DNA of 5,988 nucleotides from the NCBI GenBank assembly GCA_016291725.1, contig JAEEYJ010000120.1, positions 1 through 5,988 on the forward strand, written 5' to 3'. This DNA is from Solobacterium sp. (GTDB taxonomy: Bacteria; Bacillota_I; Bacilli_A; Erysipelotrichales; Erysipelotrichaceae). The stretch's first letter is position 1. Every line of letters begins with the position of its first letter. The position numbers and the translations under genes are program-made. Of the stretch, positions 1-5,833 are shown in pieces. The notes under the pieces were generated by a model. It saw only the letters and a list, made by a program, of their open reading frames with translations, made no database searches and had not been told where the DNA came from.

Positions 1-392
1 GTCGGGTTGCCGATCAGTACACCGCAGGTTCCTGATGCAAGGTGCACTGCATTGGCCCCTTTCACCAGTACATCTCCCGGCCCCAGTGAATCCACAGCAT
101 CGAATACCGTCATTCCGTGAATCCTCCTGCCTTTCCGGATCACCAGATCCTCCTTCTGCAGCGGGCTCAGTTCCGTTCCGGGCGGAACGGAAATCCCGCG
201 GTAGAAGCCCTTGCCTGTAAACGGTTCGTGGATCAGGTGCAGCAGTTCTTCTGCGATGTAGGCATTGCCGGTTCCTTTGATGATGACAATCGTATGGTCC
301 TTCATCGCAGAAACAACTACAGGAAGACGGCAGACCGCCCGGGCAATCAGCTTCTTGCCGGCTGCGGGGGTCAGAAAAACCTGTGCTTTCAT
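1..392 (-). CDS. conserved protein of unknown function (partial, C-terminus beyond window)
   Basis: An open frame begins with ATG at 392-390 and runs off the left edge, giving 130 complete codons. It starts MKAQVFLTPAAGKKLIARAV. The visible part has a hydrophobic beta-like segment followed by Gly and Asn (IVIIKGTGNAYIAEELL, residues 35-51), a turn-rich middle with VPPGTELSP, and a second Gly-rich segment (DVLVKGANAVHLASGTCGVL, about residues 109-128). The pattern KGTxNAYxAEEL plus a later VKGANA is, from memory, like a family of uncharacterised proteins in Firmicutes and archaea; I cannot name a function. There is no signal peptide or membrane segment. The gene begins 2 bases after the stop of the C69 dipeptidase, so the two are almost certainly cotranscribed. 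A GGAG lies 15 bases before the ATG, which is rather far, and AAGG touches the ATG, so translational coupling to the dipeptidase is plausible. The frame is open upstream into the dipeptidase, but no better start is visible. Confidence 0.8.
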   Translation of the reverse strand, partial: MKAQVFLTPAAGKKLIARAVCRLPVVVSAMKDHTIVIIKGTGNAYIAEELLHLIHEPFTGKGFYRGISVPPGTELSPLQKEDLVIRKGRRIHGMTVFDAVDSLGPGDVLVKGANAVHLASGTCGVLIGNP

Positions 393-394
393 CC

Positions 395-1852
395 TTACAG
401 CTTCGATCTCCAGAAGTCCATGTTTGCCTGGTCCTTGGCATCATAGAGCTTCTGGGTCATGGCCTGTGCCCAGCGCCATGCTTTGTGAGCAGCCGCAGCG
501 GTGAAGTCGTCCAGGAGAACCCTGGCGGCCTTCTCATCCACAGCCTTCAGTGTACGGTAGGCCTTACGGATTTCCGGGATGATCAGATCCCATTCCTTTT
601 CCATTTCCGCAATCTCACCGTGAACCATGTCTTCACAGAACCGGTAGTCGAATTCCATGACGTTCTGCAGGGTTCTGAATGCCCAGTAAGCCAGGTTCGC
701 ATCATATTTGAACTCCCGGTCATCGCTGGCAAAATGCGATCTCAGGGATGCGTTCGGTCCGTACCATTCATAGCCTTCCGGGAGCTTGGTAATGCCGCCG
801 AACCAAGGTGTATACGGCGATACACAGGGACGCGGGAAGGCACGGTAGACAACTGTCAGTTCAGGAAGATCGTCGAAGTCAAACACATTGGATTCTACGG
901 TCGTATCGCGGCAGATTCCGTATCTGTGCGGTCCGGTCTTCGGATCTTCCTTCAGATCTTCCTCCCAGCCATCATAGTGCAGGCGCAGGATCTTCTTCAG
1001 ATCCGCGGGGGCGTACTTCTTCGATGCCTTCGTGCTGAAGGTCTGGTACGGCAGAGGTTCTCCGTCCAGCAGATGGCTCCATGCCAGATCGCTTCTCAGG
1101 CGGTTGGAGATGTGGTTCCACTCCGCGCCCTGATAGACTCTGCCGAAATCAAAGTCACTGTAGTCGCCTTCCTTTGCCGGTGTATACCAGCCGTTGTCGA
1201 TCGCGTACTTGACAACATCCGGTGAGAAGCGGTTGACATCCGGATTGTTGAAGTCGAGCTCATGGATCGTATACCAGTTCGGTATGTAGTAGACTTCATC
1301 ATCTCCGATGCGCCTTGCAGCGAACTGATGGCCCGCTGTGAGCTGAACCGCCCAGGCTTCATCCTTGTCGGCGATGGTATAGCAGCGGCTGCTGTAGTAA
1401 CCGTACTTCTCCATCAGGCCGGCAATGACTTCCACCGCGTGCCTTGCGCTGGTAGCCCGCTCCGCAATCAGCCTCCGCATACCGTAGCCGATGCCTCCCA
1501 GTTCCTTCGGGTCTGCACCCTCCGGTATCTTCGAGCCGCCCATTGCGTTGGAAACAACCGCAACACCGCACTCATTGAAGAACATATCCGCGAACGGCTC
1601 TCCGCCGCCGATCATACGGTATTCGCTCCAGTAGAAGCCGAGTGTCTCCGGCAGCTGGGGAATCAGTGCTCTGCCGTCCTCCCAGCTGAGCATTTCCCCT
1701 TCTTTATGGGTCATATGCGGTACCAGGTGGGACTGGACAAAGCAGCGGGGGTCATCCTCGCCGTGGGCAAGCAGGACATGGCCTGTTGTCGTAGCGTTCT
1801 TTCCGATTACGATTGCACTGCAGTTGTCTCCGAAGTATCCTTTATTAATCAT
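395..1852 (-). CDS. C69 family dipeptidase (Ntn hydrolase)
   Basis: This 485-residue protein is predicted to hydrolyse dipeptides in the cytoplasm, releasing free amino acids. It matches the C69 (PepD/U34, secernin-like) family. Cys11, in GDNCSAIVIGKNATTTG, fits the N-terminal nucleophile, followed by AHGEDD (29-34), equivalent to the ARNEDS-type motif. Further family-like blocks are NECGVAVVSNA (93-103), YGICRDTTVESNVF (311-324) and the PCVSPYTPWFGGI region (342-354). Family members use the Cys as an Ntn nucleophile, so a ten-residue propeptide would have to be removed here. No signal peptide is present, and the length is normal for the family. ATG at 1852-1850 is preceded by a strong AGGAGG (1863-1858) with 5 bases spacing. 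A terminator hairpin lies 33 bases upstream, yet no convincing promoter fits between it and the ribosome binding site, so expression may depend on readthrough or a weak promoter. The unknown gene at the left edge follows after 2 bases. Substrate preference cannot be read from sequence. Confidence 0.93.
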   Translation of the reverse strand: MINKGYFGDNCSAIVIGKNATTTGHVLLAHGEDDPRCFVQSHLVPHMTHKEGEMLSWEDGRALIPQLPETLGFYWSEYRMIGGGEPFADMFFNECGVAVVSNAMGGSKIPEGADPKELGGIGYGMRRLIAERATSARHAVEVIAGLMEKYGYYSSRCYTIADKDEAWAVQLTAGHQFAARRIGDDEVYYIPNWYTIHELDFNNPDVNRFSPDVVKYAIDNGWYTPAKEGDYSDFDFGRVYQGAEWNHISNRLRSDLAWSHLLDGEPLPYQTFSTKASKKYAPADLKKILRLHYDGWEEDLKEDPKTGPHRYGICRDTTVESNVFDFDDLPELTVVYRAFPRPCVSPYTPWFGGITKLPEGYEWYGPNASLRSHFASDDREFKYDANLAYWAFRTLQNVMEFDYRFCEDMVHGEIAEMEKEWDLIIPEIRKAYRTLKAVDEKAARVLLDDFTAAAAHKAWRWAQAMTQKLYDAKDQANMDFWRSKL

Positions 1853-1885
1853 AGTTTCCTCCTGTTGTTTTCTTTATCTTACCAT

Positions 1886-1913
1886 AAGAAAACCGGCAAG
1901 GTTCTTGCCGGTT
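1886..1913 (-). terminator. Rho-independent terminator after the DUF4358-like lipoprotein gene
   Basis: A perfect 10-bp stem (1891-1900 with 1904-1913) closes a 3-base loop. On the minus strand it is followed by TTTTCTTA, an interrupted U tract. The stem overlaps the TAA stop of the lipoprotein gene at 1914-1912. The + strand side has no U tract, so it is expected to act on leftward transcription only. The U tract is imperfect, so partial readthrough into the dipeptidase gene is possible. Confidence 0.75.
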
Positions 1914-2361
1914 ACTGTCCGTACAGTTCGTTGATCTTCAGCCGGACACCGTCCCCATCGGGGCAGATGACCAGAATGGCTGTATTCCCCTTGACGGTAG
2001 TATAGCCTGAAGAGATCAGTTCCAGCTGTTCGGGAGAATAAAGCTGTGCACTGTCCTTCATCAGTTCCAGATAGTGCTTCATGGCTTCCTGGACATCCAG
2101 AGCAGCGTCTTCATCCTTGCACTCCACGATGTAGAAGAACTGTTCCGGGGCGTCGGCTGCGTAGGCACCTGCCGCACGGAGCACCGTGTCTTCCTCTGTG
2201 TTCAGCAGTGTACAGATCTGCTTTTCATCCAGAGCTTCCATTGTGCCTTCATAGTATTGTTCCAGGGCGTTGTACGTATCCTGGGGCTGTACTTCGCTCG
2301 GTGCTTCCGTGCCGCAGGCACACAGGAATACCACCAGTGCCGCAATGATTGTTTTCTTCAT
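1912..2361 (-). CDS. small lipoprotein, DUF4358-like
   Basis: This 149-residue protein has a lipoprotein signal peptide: KK at residues 2-3, a hydrophobic core to residue 13 and a lipobox L13-C14-A15-C16. Cys at -2 is unusual, but Ala at -1 and Leu at -3 fit. The mature protein should be anchored to the outer face of the membrane. After a short linker, the domain contains FFYIVECKDEDAALDVQEAM (75-94), LYSPEQLELISSGYTTV (107-123) and GNTAILVIC (125-133). That order of beta strand, helix, a Tyr-Pro segment and a terminal strand resembles DUF4358, whose function is unknown. Its size is near the small end for such proteins. The start is supported by GGAGG 10 bases upstream. The gene lies between two terminators and has its own TATAAT box, so it looks like a single-gene transcript. 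Its position after metQ does not by itself show a role in methionine uptake. Confidence 0.85.
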   Translation of the reverse strand: MKKTIIAALVVFLCACGTEAPSEVQPQDTYNALEQYYEGTMEALDEKQICTLLNTEEDTVLRAAGAYAADAPEQFFYIVECKDEDAALDVQEAMKHYLELMKDSAQLYSPEQLELISSGYTTVKGNTAILVICPDGDGVRLKINELYGQ

Positions 2362-2385
2362 AGCGTTTTTCCTCCGGTATTAATC

Positions 2386-2413
2386 CTGTTCCATTATACA
2401 GAAAATCCGGTTG
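2386..2413 (-). promoter_or_regulatory. probable promoter of the DUF4358-like lipoprotein gene
   Basis: A perfect TATAAT lies at 2398-2393 on the minus strand. The best -35 candidate is TTGTAC, 15 bases upstream, inside the metQ terminator loop and stem; it is weak and the spacing is short. Transcription would begin near 2386, leaving a leader of about 25 bases that contains the GGAGG site. The -10 box is clear; the -35 is uncertain. Confidence 0.55.
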
Positions 2414-2425
2414 GTACAACCGGAT
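2401..2425 (-). terminator. Rho-independent terminator of the metNIQ operon
   Basis: A perfect 9-bp stem (2405-2413 with 2417-2425) with a 3-base loop is followed on the minus strand by TTTTCTG. It lies 8 bases after the metQ stop and ends the three-gene transcript. Its core (AACCGG/CCGGTT) and 3-base loop closely resemble those of the terminator at 1886-1913. Confidence 0.75.
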
Positions 2426-2433
2426 ATCTCTGT

Positions 2434-3279
2434 TTATTCTGCCGGAATGACGGATCCGTCAGACCACTTTTCCAGGATGAAGTTCCTTACCGCATCTCCC
2501 TGAAGAACATCGATCAGTGCGTGGATCTTCGGGTCATTCTCTTCCCCTTCACGGCAGGCGACGATGTTTACATACGGGTTGGACGCATCCGCAACCTCGA
2601 GGATAAGGGAATCACTGACAGGGTTCAGGCCGGCCTGGATCGCGTAGTTGCCGTTGATGGCAACCAGATCGCCTTCACCGTTCTCGAAGAATGTTGTGAG
2701 CAGATCAGGGTTGACCTCGGTGAACTTCAGTCCCTTCGGGTTGTTCTCCGGTGTATCGATGTCCTGAATGGTAATGGCAAGTACATCAGCGCCGTCCGGA
2801 AGCTTCACCAGTCCGGCAGAGTCGAGAATGGCCAGGATGCGGCCGTTGTCCGCTACTGAGTTGGAAATGATTACTTCGGCACCATCCGGTACATCCTTGG
2901 GATCGGTATACTCCTTGGAGTAGATGCCGAACGGTTCAATATGCACACCGCCGACATTGACGATCGCGTATCCGTTCTCTGACTTCTCACCGTCAAAGAA
3001 CGGTACATGCTGGAAGTAGTTGGCATCCGCGTCTCCGTCGTTGACGGACTTGTTCGGGATGTAGTAGTTGTCGGTAATGACGATATCCAGCTTGACGTTG
3101 TACTCCTCCAGCAGGATCGGTGCGGCGAATTCGAGGATTTCTCCGTGCGGGTTCGCGGTTGCGACGATGGTCAGGACTTCAGGTTCATTTTCTTCCGAAG
3201 GTGCCGGTTCTTCGGAACTGCATGCGGTGAGAGAGAGTGCGAGCGCTGCGGCTGCGAATACTGTGTATGTCTTTTTCAT
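2434..3279 (-). CDS. metQ: methionine ABC transporter substrate-binding lipoprotein MetQ (NlpA family)
   Basis: This 281-residue protein is the extracellular methionine-binding component that delivers substrate to MetI/MetN. A lipoprotein signal peptide ends in the lipobox L17-T18-A19-C20, followed by a Ser/Glu/Pro-rich linker to about residue 35. NlpA/MetQ landmarks appear in order: TANPHGEILE (41-50), the DADANYFQHVPFF block (83-95), VHIEPFGIYS (112-121), a binding-region NGR with Arg147, DLVAINGNYAIQAGL (204-218) and NPYVNIVACR (234-243). Arg and Asn residues in these blocks contact methionine in studied homologues; the exact residues here are inferred. The length is usual for the family. 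Some MetQ relatives prefer D-methionine, Gly-Met or other peptides, so substrate choice rests mostly on the Met-type T-box. AGGAG lies 7 bases before the ATG and overlaps the end of metI, with 13 bases between the genes. It is the last gene of the operon. Confidence 0.95.
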   Translation of the reverse strand: MKKTYTVFAAAALALSLTACSSEEPAPSEENEPEVLTIVATANPHGEILEFAAPILLEEYNVKLDIVITDNYYIPNKSVNDGDADANYFQHVPFFDGEKSENGYAIVNVGGVHIEPFGIYSKEYTDPKDVPDGAEVIISNSVADNGRILAILDSAGLVKLPDGADVLAITIQDIDTPENNPKGLKFTEVNPDLLTTFFENGEGDLVAINGNYAIQAGLNPVSDSLILEVADASNPYVNIVACREGEENDPKIHALIDVLQGDAVRNFILEKWSDGSVIPAE

Positions 3280-3292
3280 TGTTTTTCTCCTT

Positions 3293-3952
3293 TTATCTTT
3301 TATCGGTTTTCTTTACGATCGTATCCCCTGCCCACTGGACTGCGAAGACGATCAGAACGATGATGACGGTTGATGTATAGAGTACGGCATTGTTCCGCCG
3401 GGCAAAGCCGTACATATAGGCCAGGTTGCCCAGTCCTCCGGCACCGATGGCACCGGCCATCGCGGTATAGGAGATCAGGGATATGGCTGTAACCGTGATC
3501 CCGGAAATCAGTGCGGGAAGCGCTTCGGGGATCAGGACTTTGGTGATGATCTGCAGATTGGTCGCTCCCATGGAACGGCTGGCTTCTATGGTGCCTTTGT
3601 CCACTTCCATGAACGCGATCATGCACAGACGGGCATAGAACGGTGCGGCTGCCAGTGTGAGTGAGGGAAGGGCTGCTTTGGCACCGAGGCTGGTTCCGAC
3701 CAGCAGCTTCGTCAGCGGGATGATCAGGATCAGCAGGATGATGAACGGTACTGCCCGCAGGACATTCACGATGACGTCCATGATCTTGTTCACAACGGTA
3801 TTCCGGAACAGGCCGCTGCTGGAGGTGCAGAACAGCAGGATACCGATGAACAGGCCGATGATGCCGGCAAACAGTACAGACACAAAGGTCATGTAGACTG
3901 TTTCCCAGACCGCTTCCAGCAGCTGTTCCAGATTCAGTGATCTCGTTGCCAT
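3293..3952 (-). CDS. metI: methionine ABC transporter permease MetI
   Basis: This 219-residue integral membrane protein forms the methionine channel as a dimer bound to two MetN subunits. About five hydrophobic segments are visible, roughly at residues 20-42, 58-84, 92-114, 146-175 and 192-212, as expected for the small five-helix MetI permeases. The EAA coupling loop that docks on MetN is clear: E123-A-S-R-S-M-G-A-T-N and onward to IPEALP (141-146). The GAIGAGGLGNLAY segment (168-179) is also typical of MetI. The length matches the usual 217 or so. The ATG (3952-3950) follows the metN stop after a single base, and GGAGG lies 9 bases upstream within the end of metN, so translation is probably coupled. 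Confidence 0.96.
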   Translation of the reverse strand: MATRSLNLEQLLEAVWETVYMTFVSVLFAGIIGLFIGILLFCTSSSGLFRNTVVNKIMDVIVNVLRAVPFIILLILIIPLTKLLVGTSLGAKAALPSLTLAAAPFYARLCMIAFMEVDKGTIEASRSMGATNLQIITKVLIPEALPALISGITVTAISLISYTAMAGAIGAGGLGNLAYMYGFARRNNAVLYTSTVIIVLIVFAVQWAGDTIVKKTDKR

Positions 3953-3953
3953 G

Positions 3954-4973
3954 CTAGAGTACCTCCACTTTGACTGCGTGATTGACCAGTACCGTGACGA
4001 ACCTGTTGTACTGTTCTACGGTGCCGTGATAGACGTGGATGTAGGTGACGCCGTAGGATCCGTCCGAGGATGCCATGATGCGGGAATCAACGATGGATAC
4101 CGGGAAATCCACGGAGCGGATCGCTTCGGCGAGGATTGCCTCATCCACATTGTTCATCGTAAAGCTGCATCTCAGCACTTTACTGCCGGGGTACTTCCGG
4201 AGAAGATCTTCCTTCAGTTCCTCTACGGTCTGCCCTTCATTCACATTGTGTACAAACCGTTTGGTGATCCCGTGCACCGGGTGCTCGAACAGGTCCTTTA
4301 CAGTACCCTGTTCCACGATTCTTCCTTCGCTCATGACAGCCATGCGGGTGCAGATCTTCTGGACGACCTCCATCTGATGGGTGATCATGATGATCGTAAT
4401 GCCAAGCTCTCTGTTGATCTGCTTGAGCAGGTCAAGGATCTGTTCCGTTGTACCGGGATCCAGGGCACTGGTTGCTTCATCGCTGAGCAGGATGCGGGGA
4501 TCGTTGGCCAGGGCTCTGGCAATCCCTACACGCTGTTTCTGCCCGCCGGAGAGTTCGGATGGATAGGCATCCTCCCGCCCGTCCAGACCGACCAGATGAA
4601 TCAGCCGGTTCACCTTTTCCCGGCGTTCCTCCTTCGGAACCCCGGCAAATTCCAGCGGCAGGGCAATGTTCTGGGCAACGGTGCGCGACCAGAGCAGATT
4701 GAAGTGCTGGAAGATCATACCAATCTTCTGCCTCTGCTCGTTCAGTTCCTTCCGGCTCAGCTTCTGCATGATGCGGCCGTCGATGATAACATCTCCGGCG
4801 CTCTGTTCCTCCAGCTGATTGATGATCCGGACCAGCGTACTCTTGCCTGCGCCTGAGTAGCCGATAATGCCGAAGATCTCGCCGTCAGCGATGTTCAGGC
4901 TGACGTCATTGACCGCATGGATGCTTTCTTCCCTGGTGCCGAAGATCTTCTTTATGTTCCGCAGTTCAATCAT
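3954..4973 (-). CDS. metN: methionine ABC transporter ATP-binding protein MetN
   Basis: This 339-residue cytoplasmic ATPase powers methionine import through MetI. The nucleotide-binding domain has Walker A GYSGAGKST (38-46), Q-loop Gln89 (IFQHFNLL), the signature LSGGQ (141-145), Walker B ILLSDEAT (161-168, catalytic Glu166), the D-loop SALD (169-172) and the switch His199 (ITHQ). All catalytic residues are intact. A C-terminal NIL domain (about 265-339) is present; in studied MetN proteins it binds methionine and inhibits transport when the cell is replete, so this copy should have feedback control as well as T-box control. ATG at 4973-4971 is preceded by AAGGGG with 5 bases spacing, just after the T-box terminator. 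It is the first gene of the metN-metI-metQ operon and ends one base before metI. Confidence 0.97.
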   Translation of the reverse strand: MIELRNIKKIFGTREESIHAVNDVSLNIADGEIFGIIGYSGAGKSTLVRIINQLEEQSAGDVIIDGRIMQKLSRKELNEQRQKIGMIFQHFNLLWSRTVAQNIALPLEFAGVPKEERREKVNRLIHLVGLDGREDAYPSELSGGQKQRVGIARALANDPRILLSDEATSALDPGTTEQILDLLKQINRELGITIIMITHQMEVVQKICTRMAVMSEGRIVEQGTVKDLFEHPVHGITKRFVHNVNEGQTVEELKEDLLRKYPGSKVLRCSFTMNNVDEAILAEAIRSVDFPVSIVDSRIMASSDGSYGVTYIHVYHGTVEQYNRFVTVLVNHAVKVEVL

Positions 4974-5246
4974 GGTTTCCCCTTTCCGCTAAAAAATCCC
5001 GTCCTCAATGTAAGGACGGGATGAATGCATCACGTGTTACCACCTTGCTTTTAAACGCACATCACTGTACGTTCCTCAACGAGTACCAGCATACTCTGTG
5101 TCTGTAACGGGACCGCCCGTCATACCCTACTTTTCGGATATGCAGCTCCGGGACCATGTTCACCTGTCTATCTTCTGTTCCGCTTCCACCGCCGGGAACT
5201 CTCTGTGAGACCTTCGACAGGCTACTCTTCCTTTCATAGCCTTATA
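4974..5246 (-). promoter_or_regulatory. T-box leader, methionine type, controlling metNIQ
   Basis: This leader senses tRNA charging by antitermination. Stem I is closed by 5241-5235 with 5142-5136 (one C-U mismatch). Its internal loop has AGAGUA on the 5' side and GAACAUGG (5161-5154) on the 3' side, and the next helix is CCTGTC/GACAGG (5221-5216 with 5168-5163). A distal AGAGAG plus GGTGGAAGCGG region matches the usual apical motifs. A 7-bp stem III (5073-5067 with 5060-5054) precedes the T-box AAGGTGGTAACACG (5046-5033). The antiterminator pairs AAGG and ACG with CGU-CCUU, leaving the canonical 7-base bulge UGGUAAC. The specifier is taken as AUG (5157-5155). UGGU in the bulge pairs with ACCA tRNA ends, as in tRNA-Met. 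Uncharged tRNA should favour metNIQ expression. The 5' end is the predicted transcription start. Confidence 0.93.
4991..5022 (-). terminator. regulated terminator of the T-box leader
   Basis: A perfect 10-bp stem (4996-5005 with 5013-5022) with a 7-base loop is followed by a run of T on the minus strand (4996-4991). The 5' arm contains CGU-CCUU (5018-5012), which can instead pair with the T-box AAGG and ACG to form the antiterminator. The two structures are therefore mutually exclusive. It may also end transcripts that arrive from the EF-P-like gene. Confidence 0.92.
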
Positions 5247-5252
5247 AACTGT

Positions 5253-5280
5253 ATTTTAGTGTTTTACCGTTTTTTGTCAA
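5253..5280 (-). promoter_or_regulatory. promoter of the T-box/metNIQ transcript
   Basis: A consensus -35 TTGACA (5280-5275) is separated by 16 bases from a -10 TAAAAT (5258-5253). This predicts transcription starting near 5246, just before stem I. The -35 box lies within the codons for Ile-Asp-Lys at the C-terminus of the EF-P-like gene, and its stop is inside the spacer. Confidence 0.85.
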
Positions 5281-5833
5281 TGTTTTCCTTGTCATTCCGG
5301 TACAGGAAGGCACCTGTACGGGTGTCCACGACGATTCTGTCCCCCTCTTTGATGAAAGAAGGCGCTGCGGTCCTGGCACCGGTTTCCAGGACAGCCGTAC
5401 AGTACTGCTCATCCTTGGCTTTCCGGATTTCCGTTACAGCCAGTTCCAGAAAATCAGGGATATCCACACCGAATGCCCTGCCGTCACAGGTCCGGACAAT
5501 CACGATGGTACCGGTCCTGACAAAGCGCATGCCGCTGCCGGCGACACTGTTCTTCACCCGGATTTCATTGCCGGACTGGATGCTGCGGAAGCAGCGGAAT
5601 CCGTCATCTTCACCGAGATAGGCAGCTTCAATGGTATCGATGTACACTTCCTCCAGCACTTCCAGAGGATTCAGTGTACGGGTGAGTACACCCCTGTTGA
5701 AGATGTTCTTCAGTTTGACATCAATGAAGGACACCTCATTGCCGGGTGTAATCATTTCTTCTTCCAGCACCTCATAGACCTTGCCGTTGATGCGCAGGTA
5801 CATGCCTTTTTCTATATCATTTGCGTGGATCAT
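5264..5833 (-). CDS. elongation factor P-like protein with Asn at the domain I tip
   Basis: This 189-residue protein has the EF-P layout: a KOW-like domain I (about 1-62), an OB domain II (63-126) and a C-terminal OB domain III (127-180). It begins MIHANDIEKGMYLRINGKVY and ends with family-like LETG (149-152), FIKEGDRIVVDTRTG (160-174). EF-P binds stalled ribosomes between the P and E sites and helps form Pro-Pro peptide bonds. Its activity usually depends on a Lys or Arg at the domain I tip (PGKG-type loop), which is often modified. Here the loop reads TPGNEVSF (29-36), with Asn32 at that position. The domain III loop normally carrying a GIKGxxxxxxxKPA segment is shortened and divergent (RKAKDEQYCTA). 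This may be a paralogue with an altered role or a variant that works unmodified. The ATG overlaps the stop of the upstream gene (ATGA) and has GGAGG 6 bases upstream. The call to the EF-P family is firm; its activity is not. Confidence 0.85.
   Translation of the reverse strand: MIHANDIEKGMYLRINGKVYEVLEEEMITPGNEVSFIDVKLKNIFNRGVLTRTLNPLEVLEEVYIDTIEAAYLGEDDGFRCFRSIQSGNEIRVKNSVAGSGMRFVRTGTIVIVRTCDGRAFGVDIPDFLELAVTEIRKAKDEQYCTAVLETGARTAAPSFIKEGDRIVVDTRTGAFLYRNDKENIDKKR

Noticed and set aside
383..1225. Long + strand open frame (280 codons) opposite the dipeptidase, and others at 1262-2005 and 2074-2859
   Set aside because: They are antisense to well-supported genes, have no convincing ribosome binding site and show no recognisable domain; GC-rich third positions explain the open frames.
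1891..2425. The two similar AACCGG hairpins as a dispersed repeat or mobile element remnant
   Set aside because: Each sits directly at a stop codon and is followed by a U tract, as expected for terminators. Similarity is limited to a short core, and no flanking duplication was seen.
3951..4856. Long + strand open frame (301 codons) opposite metN
   Set aside because: It lies wholly antisense to metN, which has every ABC ATPase motif. Its translation resembles no family and has the composition expected from a mirrored coding strand.
5154..5161. Histidine-type T-box (CAU specifier) controlling a histidine importer
   Set aside because: The UGGU bulge requires a tRNA ending ACCA, whereas bacterial tRNA-His has C73. 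The downstream genes are typical MetNIQ. Kept only as an alternative register in the findings.
4974..5260. SAM (S-box) riboswitch upstream of metN
   Set aside because: The T-box sequence, stem I motifs and antiterminator pairing are all present and account for the leader; S-box core motifs were not seen.
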